The position numbers and the translations under genes are program-made. Source: Megalonaias nervosa (lineage: Eukaryota; Mollusca; Bivalvia; Unionida; Unionidae). From it: a DNA stretch of 64,000 nucleotides. Of the stretch, positions 59,301-64,000 are shown piece by piece (the first letter of the stretch is position 1; the number at the start of each line of letters is the position of its first letter). The notes under the pieces were generated by a model. The model worked only from the letters and a program-made list of their open reading frames with translations. It made no database searches and had not been told where the DNA came from. The DNA is taken from the NCBI GenBank assembly GCA_016617855.1, contig JAECUM010093994.1:1-64000 (forward strand). The letters run 5' to 3'.

Positions 59301-62300
59301 AGAAACAACTCAAATGTTTAATGGTACACAAGAAACCTTAGCTTAAAGATCTAAACAAAATGCAAACTTTTTGGAAGCAGAATAAATTTAAAATGTAATT
59401 AGCAGATTCTAATTAAAATGAATGTTTTTTATAATGAGCTTCTCAGGGACCAGTTAAAGTTGTTCATGGTAACAGAATACTTTTACAAACATGGTACAAA
59501 GGAATTTGATTTTTTAATAATTTTTAATTTTATTAATTCTCCGCTAAGTCCACAAAATTAGTTTAATCCAAGTTAAAAACCTTAAGTGTCAGAAAGTAAC
59601 TCTCATCAATTCTCATGCTGTGTTATAACATGAGTTTCCTTCGATTCTGCATGAATGTAAATTAAGTCATACGTAATCAACATTTAATTTTAGATGCTTA
59701 CATATAAAAAAAGGGAATAATCAGAAAAATATGATTAATGTTTTGCATTTCATCAATGTGTGTCAATGAAACCAATTTTTAGAGTAAAATATAGTTCTTC
59801 AATAATGCTTTCTCAACAATAATACATTAAGAGTATATCAACTACCTTGAATCCAATCACTTCCAATATACCTCTGTCCATGAGGGCTTGAGTCTCAGGC
59901 TCAGCCAATGTGGGTATGTGTGAAAAATAGCCAGTATCTTCCAATGAATCAGACCGATTCTTCCCAGTTTCCCAGTAAAACTGGCTGAAATATATGCCCT
60001 ATGATGTGCTGAATAATGGCATTAAACCCAAAACACCTTGCAAAATCAATCCTGTGAAGTTAAAAAAAGGCATTTGTCACATCTTTTGGCTTGTAGCCAA
60101 AGAAGTATAAAGTTGTCTTTCTGCTAAAGTGCAAGTCAGATGCGAATGGTCTCCCCTTGGAATGAGGGACTGGCACCAAATGCTGCCAATTTGTCAGTGA
60201 CTGCTGGAGTGGATGTGCATGGTCTTCCAGGGATTTGACTTCTGGGAGGACTTGGGAGAGTGTCTCTATTATGATCCAGTAGGTATTATTGAAGAAACAT
60301 ATTTTATGCTCAAAACTGATTTCCTCTTTAAATATGTTACCTGTTTATAATACATTTGATGAGAAGATAAGTGGGTAAGGGAGTTATATCCCCTTACAAT
60401 GGAACTGACCATGTATCTGGTCTCCTAATCAATGCAAAGCTGCTTCAAGTTGTATTAGATATGGATGCAGATCAAATGTGGTTTACACATGAAGAAAACC
60501 TTTCACTACTATAAATAAAGTAACCTGCATCATTATGAAGCTGCTGAACAATTGCTTCTATAGATCCATTGGTCTGTGAAGTAAAAAGTTAGAGAATGCT
60601 GTCACTGACCTCCTTCTCATGGCTTGGATTATATTTGGAATGCAAGTCTGTATGAGAGTTGAGTGAATACAACTCTAAGACTAATTCTACAGATGTGTTT
60701 TTCAACCATGTAAGGACCTAAACAAGACTTCATTTCAGACAAAAGGTTGGAGCCTATGAGTGAAACAATTCATCGTTTGCAAGAAGGTAGGATAGGTCTT
60801 TGTTTTAGCCTATATCTTCCGTTGTATGATATGAAATGTGTACATGTACATGATTGTTATGAGAGCTAACATATCAAAGACTCGAAGGAAGAATTTTGCT
60901 AACTGGCTCTCAGTCATCTAAAGAAGAAGTGTCTCCACTTTCACCAATGGAAGAAAACTATTCATTCCTGATCAAAGACTTTCAAAGTTGTGGGCATTAT
61001 TGCTTGAACAATTCTGTCAGCCTTCAATTTTTTTTCTGAAGGCTTGCTTGATTTGAGCCAGTCATGCAGGTTCGGCATCTCTGGGTTCAAATGGAAGACC
61101 TACATTCACAGTTGTCACAACAGATGGGAAGAAGACAAAATTTTCCTGGAAATCTCTGCTTTAAAGCTCAACAGATCAATCTGGGATTGGATGGATGAAG
61201 GTTGGGATCTTTGCATTCCACCCTGTTGGTGACAATAAAGTTGTTGGATGAATAAGAATGCCCTTTCAAGATAGTTTCCTGTCATGATTTAATTCACTCT
61301 AGTTCTGTGGGCATCCCAGCCTGCCTTCTTGGACATAGTTTCAGGAATAGAATAATTATCTACTTTAGCCTTAGGAACAGGTGACCTAGAATTAAGAGAT
61401 CCACTGCCACCTTGAGGAGACTGGCCTAAATATCTGAACACTAAATAATGATTATGATTCTTTCTCTCTGGATAATTTGTGAAATTGTGAAAATTATCAA
61501 TTTTCCCAAATATTTTGTTTAGAAGATATCTCTATTGTTAAGATTGTTTATTGGTACACCTGACCTGGCAAGTGCAGTACAAGTCAGGAGTAGATTGAAT
61601 ACATTGTATTTTATCCTTGCTTGCTAAAAAGGAACACTTGTTTGCTTCATTTTTTTTAAACTGAAAAAAAGAATTTGGTTTGCAAAAGTGTTTGGTTTTC
61701 TTTCTGTCAGTCTGTATATTGTGTACATGTACTATCATCAGTTACAAGTCTCACTAGAAACTTGTCTATGAATAAGACCCTGTTCTAATATCAATATTGT
61801 TCTAATATCAATATTGTTCCATAATGAGAAGAATGTATCACCAAAATAACATGCCGGTACATCTATTCATAGTATGTTACATCTGTAAGTCTGAAAGATA
61901 ATCCACATTTTCCTTCAAAACTGCTTGAAGCAACCTTGACACTTAAACTCCAAATATTACAATGATTGCCCTAAATATGCAATGGAGCCAAATCACTTAG
62001 ACTGGTTCAGTAATTTAATTGAGGAATACATTATATCTACTCAAACTATAGGTACGAAAACAAAATTAACTCTGTCCAAAACACCATTTACATTTTAGGG
62101 TTACCTAGACATCAAAAGAAGTCTGCTGGTGAAAACCAAATGTCAAAATGGCTTTTCTGTTCAGTAGAGTTAGCAATAACAAGATTTTCCTGCTGGGCAC
62201 TGTGGTGGTCATATCGGACATCAGATCAGCACCATTTTCATTCAGACACAATTAAACAGCATAAGAAGTCTTTTGGTGGAAACCCCATGTTGATATGATT

Positions 62301-63474
62301 ATCCAATAAGGAGGAGTAGTGACAACAAGATTTTCAAAATGGACACTGTGGTGGCCACACTGAATATAAGAGTTGCACCATTTTTATTTAGAACCAACTA
62401 GACCATGAGATAAATGTGTTTAAAGTTTCATGGCAATCCTCCAAGTAGTTTAGAAGGAGTAGCAATAGCAAACATGTGCTAACAGATGGACAGATGATGG
62501 ACAACAGGCCATCCCATAAGATCTTCTGGTCTATGACCAGTAGAGCTAATAAACTGAGCATGGATCCTATTGATACAACATTCAGTTGTTGGGTGTCAAG
62601 GATGTCTGTTCAGTTGACATGTACTGAGGAAGGTTTAACAGGCCATATGTTGTACACCCCTGCTCTATACTGACCATCTATGGACTTACACCCCTGCTCT
62701 ATACTGATCATCTATGGACTTACACCCCTGCTCTATACTGACCATCTATGGACTTACACCCCTGCTCTATACTGACCATCTATGGACTTACACCCCTGCT
62801 CTATACTGACCATCTATGGACTTACATCCCTGCTCTATACTGACCATCTATGGACTTACACCCCTGCTCTATACTGACCATCTATGGACTTACATCCCTG
62901 CTCTATACTGACCATCTATGGACTTACATCCCTGCTCTATACTGACCATCTATGGACTTACACCCCTGCTCTATACTGACCATCTATGGACTTACACCCC
63001 TGCTCTATACTGACCATCTATGGACTACACCCCTGCTCTATACTGACCATCTATGGACTTACATCCCTGCTCTATACTGACCATCTATGGACTTACACCC
63101 CTGCTCTATACTGACCATCTATGGACTTACATCCCTGCTCTATACTGACCATCTATGGACTTACATCCCTGCTTTATACTGACCATCTATGGACTTACAT
63201 CCCTGCTCTATACTGACCATCTATGGACTTATAAGTTGAGTCAAACTACAAGCAATACAGACCATAATCTACCACTGAATAATGTGCCAGCAGATCAGTC
63301 TATATTGTTTGTTTTACTAATTACTCCTAAGAAACTGCATAGACACAGATCTGCCAGCACATCTTACTATTGCAGATCTGGGTCTGTGTAGTTTACAGGT
63401 GTTTGTAAGTTTAATATGGAGGCCTTACTCTTGCAGTCTTTATATTCATCTTTATAAACATCACAGGGCCGGAC
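52162..63474 (-). CDS. C22orf39: C22orf39/UPF0545 homolog (DUF3128, twin CX9C), 3' part, start missing
   Basis: Three exons on the minus strand, 63429-63474, 59177-59295 and 52162-52389, join in frame through GT-AG sites to give 130 C-terminal residues ending in TGA. The first exon begins RPCDVYKDEYKDC, the second carries CSQWKKSYENC. Both are Cys-x9-Cys pairs, as in human C22orf39 (PCEAYRAEWKLC and CEQWQRDLASC), with the same spacing around a His-His-Tyr/Gln segment. A charged helix (AHEKARRFERL) and a PPKDWSAPIPEW block, like human PPPDWHLPLP, follow. Twin CX9C proteins usually form a disulphide-linked helical hairpin; many act in the mitochondrial intermembrane space, while the vertebrate protein has been reported as a synaptic micropeptide (PANTS). 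The C-terminus extends about 30 residues past the human end. The N-terminal exon probably lies beyond 64000. It is convergent with ASNS. Confidence 0.88.
52955..53266. repeat. Minisatellite, about 47-bp unit
   Basis: Six or so units of CTTGACCTTATGATATCAAT / GTACAGGTGATAAATATAAA / CTGTGTGGT with small indels, in the last intron of the C22orf39 homolog. It runs into a (TA)n tract. Confidence 0.9.
53267..53300. repeat. (TA)n microsatellite
   Basis: About 16 TA dinucleotides between the 47-bp array and the antisense SINE. Confidence 0.9.
53310..53565 (-). mobile_element. SINE family B, full-length antisense copy
   Basis: Reverse complement of family B from the (TTG)n tail at 53310 to GGCCACTCGGGGCCCCC at 53565, including GGCTATACATGGCGGCC. 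It lies directly after a (TA)n run and a 47-bp tandem array. Confidence 0.85.
54850..55520 (-). pseudogene. Non-LTR retrotransposon reverse-transcriptase remnant
   Basis: Minus-strand fragments in order: TGVRQGC (RT motif, about 55400), LSFADVLSLLSHKH (about 55265-55225, normally FADD), SFVNSCLCCILNI, ELWEAISQLPIQQEI (about 55100), then KMKRGWSGHSQRKPPNNITR, QALVWNHQGNRKV and TWYRSVEEEIKAA. This is the C-terminal half of an RTE/CR1-like LINE protein (GHVLRKPPNNITRQAL-WNPQGKRK from memory). Stops, a deletion after the palm and the D-to-V change make it dead. Confidence 0.8.
55560..56640 (+). pseudogene. LINE endonuclease remnant, + strand
   Basis: Shifted frames read DSVGLVLYIKSEFVKENVII, SEDIIWVKL (about 55690-55780), NGHMLLKFPKQNGLRIMKGR, DGGDKGVVKH and NRGSCVV-DYIL (about 56040-56185). 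These match the APE-type endonuclease of CR1/L2-like LINEs (DSGG---YI, DI-WVKL, LLDF-KQTGLRI-NGR, GSSVVDYV). Many stops. Confidence 0.7.
56575..57160. mobile_element. Inverted-repeat element, family D, copy 2
   Basis: The left arm (GTTTGTACCCC, TAAAAAC, AAAGCATCAAGGATAT, CTTAGTCATTTCATTCAT, AACTTGATTGTTGCCAAGG) matches the copy at 15384. The right arm near 57070-57150 carries the complement (GGTGATAATCAAGTTAGAA). The core is reversed relative to copy 1. It sits between the two surviving parts of a + strand LINE. Confidence 0.65.
57170..57365 (+). pseudogene. LINE C-terminal remnant, + strand
   Basis: KTEKVKKGFQHSDAIVWNSL followed by a YKIYKKSINDF helix matches the end of CR1-like LINE proteins (RGA-LWNSLP...FK--L). 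It lies on the far side of family D copy 2 from the endonuclease remnant; the RT part is missing. Confidence 0.55.
57676..58628. repeat. Inverted 26-bp match spanning about 950 bp
   Basis: TATATGCTCATTTTTTTT with preceding ATT repeats (57681-57706) is inverted at 58603-58628. Part is low complexity, so it may be an element with short terminal repeats or coincidence. Confidence 0.35.
58628..58752. repeat. 125-bp hairpin
   Basis: GGTTACTGCATTTGTATGGG at the left is the exact complement of the right end; the first 30 bases of each arm pair perfectly and the rest pair with a few mismatches up to TACTGCAC. A/T trinucleotide repeats lie on both sides (ATT run 58757-58787). Probably a small foldback element. 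Confidence 0.8.
58757..58787. repeat. (ATT)n microsatellite
   Basis: About ten ATT units beside the 125-bp hairpin. Confidence 0.9.
59177..59295 (-). CDS. C22orf39: C22orf39 homolog, middle coding exon (second CX9C)
   Basis: A 119-nt exon between acceptor TTTCTTTCAG and strong donor GTAAGT, phase 1 start and phase 0 end. Encodes RSRHHQYFVLGKF, CSQWKKSYENC and LQFKRTYSMAAY. The second Cys pair completes the twin CX9C pattern. Confidence 0.88.
59864..60040 (+). mobile_element. SINE family B, diverged headless copy
   Basis: ACCTCTGTCCATG, GAGTCTC, TGTGGGTATGTG, GATGTGCTGAATAATGGC and ATTAAACCC match the body and tail of family B; the tRNA head is missing. Confidence 0.6.
60045..62095. other. 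Intron of the C22orf39 homolog, no gene recognised
   Basis: Slightly less AT-rich at 60100-61250, with open frames on both strands up to 62 codons, none recognised. It may be a very old element. Direct repeat CTAATATCAATATTGTT at 61783-61815. Confidence 0.3.
62100..62565 (-). repeat. Dispersed repeat family E, antisense copy
   Basis: Read on the minus strand it has ACTGGTCATAGACCAGAAG, CTTATGGGATGGCCTGTTGT, TTGGAGGATTGCCATGAAAC and TATCAACATGGGGTTTCCAC. The best-preserved head of the family in this window. Confidence 0.65.
62650..63228. repeat. Minisatellite, 34-bp unit
   Basis: About 17 units of TACACCCCTGCTCTATACTG / ACCATCTATGGACT with an ACACCCC/ACATCCC variant. Ends exactly where family F copy 3 begins. 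Confidence 0.95.
63229..63410. mobile_element. Palindromic miniature element, family F, copy 3
   Basis: AAACTACAAGCAATACAGACC pairs with GGGTCTGTGTAGTTT, with core TTTACTAATTACTCCTAAG. It starts directly at the end of the 34-bp minisatellite and ends about 20 bp before the first visible C22orf39-homolog exon. Confidence 0.7.
63429..63474 (-). CDS. C22orf39: C22orf39 homolog, first visible coding exon (first CX9C)
   Basis: A 46-nt exon between acceptor CTCTTTCAG and donor GTAAGG. Encodes VRPCDVYKDEYKDCK plus one base; the two Cys are nine residues apart. Frame is fixed by the junction to the next exon, giving CKSIRSRHHQYFV against human CRSARHFLHHYYV without a gap. Confidence 0.85.
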
Positions 63475-63715
63475 CTGAAAGAGAAGAAAACAAAAATGAT
63501 TGGAAGATAGGAATCAAAATGTAGTCATGTGACTTTCATTCTGCTTAATTCAGTTAGCAGTCTTCCCAATATTTAGTGCTTAAAGCGTCTAGACCTGGAG
63601 TTAGACCACAATGTGTGCAATACACTATGAAAACAATGATGACAGTAAGCCAAAAAAATTAAAATCCTTTTGTGTTAATGTAAATAAGCAACCTGTTTCA
63701 TGTAAATGGTAATCA

Positions 63716-63806
63716 ATTCCTTACAAAGACTATGTCCATATATCTGTTTCAACACAAAGGTAATTAATTCCTTACAAAGACTATGTCCATATATCTGTTT
63801 CAACAC
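63716..63806. repeat. 51-bp tandem duplication
   Basis: ATTCCTTACAAAGACTATGT / CCATATATCTGTTTCAACAC occurs twice at 51-bp spacing near the right edge. Confidence 0.85.
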
Positions 63807-64000
63807 ATGATTTTATTTTATACAGGTAGATATATAACTATGAAAGTATTGGTGGTTCAGAATCATTTATTAATATAGGTCAAACATTAGAGTATATTAA
63901 GCAAGTACTAAGTAATACCAACAACTGTTAATTGATTTGAATTTAATCACATTAATGACTGAACTTTACATTTTGTGGGATTTATGAATTCACAAAGCTT

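Noticed and set aside
61044..61232. 62-codon open frame in a less AT-rich stretch
   Set aside because: No recognised similarity, splice sites or start context.
62650..63228. CRISPR-like array
   Set aside because: Units are direct tandem repeats without unique spacers, and the genome is eukaryotic.

Overview
The window is AT-rich animal nuclear DNA. Genes are split by GT-AG introns, and the space between exons is filled with SINEs, LINE debris, a Penelope-like retroelement, inverted-repeat DNA elements and minisatellites. Protein similarity to vertebrate genes is clear but not close. The dispersed repeat families (tRNA-derived SINEs with (CAA)n or (AC)n tails, tandem-rich non-autonomous elements) resemble those of molluscs, probably a bivalve. 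That assignment is an inference; no marker gene in the window proves the phylum.

Two host genes are supported, arranged tail to tail. (1) Glutamine-dependent asparagine synthetase (ASNS) runs on the + strand from 10802 to 44342 in nine coding exons. All exons join in frame at GT-AG sites and give a 554-residue enzyme with every catalytic motif visible. (2) A homolog of human C22orf39 (DUF3128/PANTS-like, twin CX9C protein) runs on the - strand from beyond the right edge to 52162. Three exons are seen (63429-63474, 59177-59295, 52162-52389); the start codon lies outside the window or was not found. Neither promoter could be identified. Likely polyadenylation signals follow both genes.

Layout: 1-480, nothing recognised. 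480-5245, decayed Penelope-like element inside inverted repeats of about 0.4 kb. 5250-10640, SINE, degenerate repeats and two small hAT-type elements, one with a perfect 8-bp target duplication. 10802-44342, ASNS, whose introns hold five minisatellite arrays (57, 24/22, 28, 46 and about 60 bp units), SINEs, a LINE 5' fragment, inverted-repeat elements and, in intron 8, an antisense 180-codon hAT/BED-type transposase remnant. 45.4-52.0 kb, spacer with a 2.49-kb TA-flanked DNA element. 52.1-63.5 kb, the C22orf39 homolog, with two LINE relics on opposite strands, an inverted-repeat element, a long hairpin and a 34-bp minisatellite in its introns.

No RNA gene, CRISPR array, operon or bacterial feature was seen. 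The tRNA-like sequences are SINE heads. Most long open frames outside the exons are translations of minisatellites or antisense shadows of exons.
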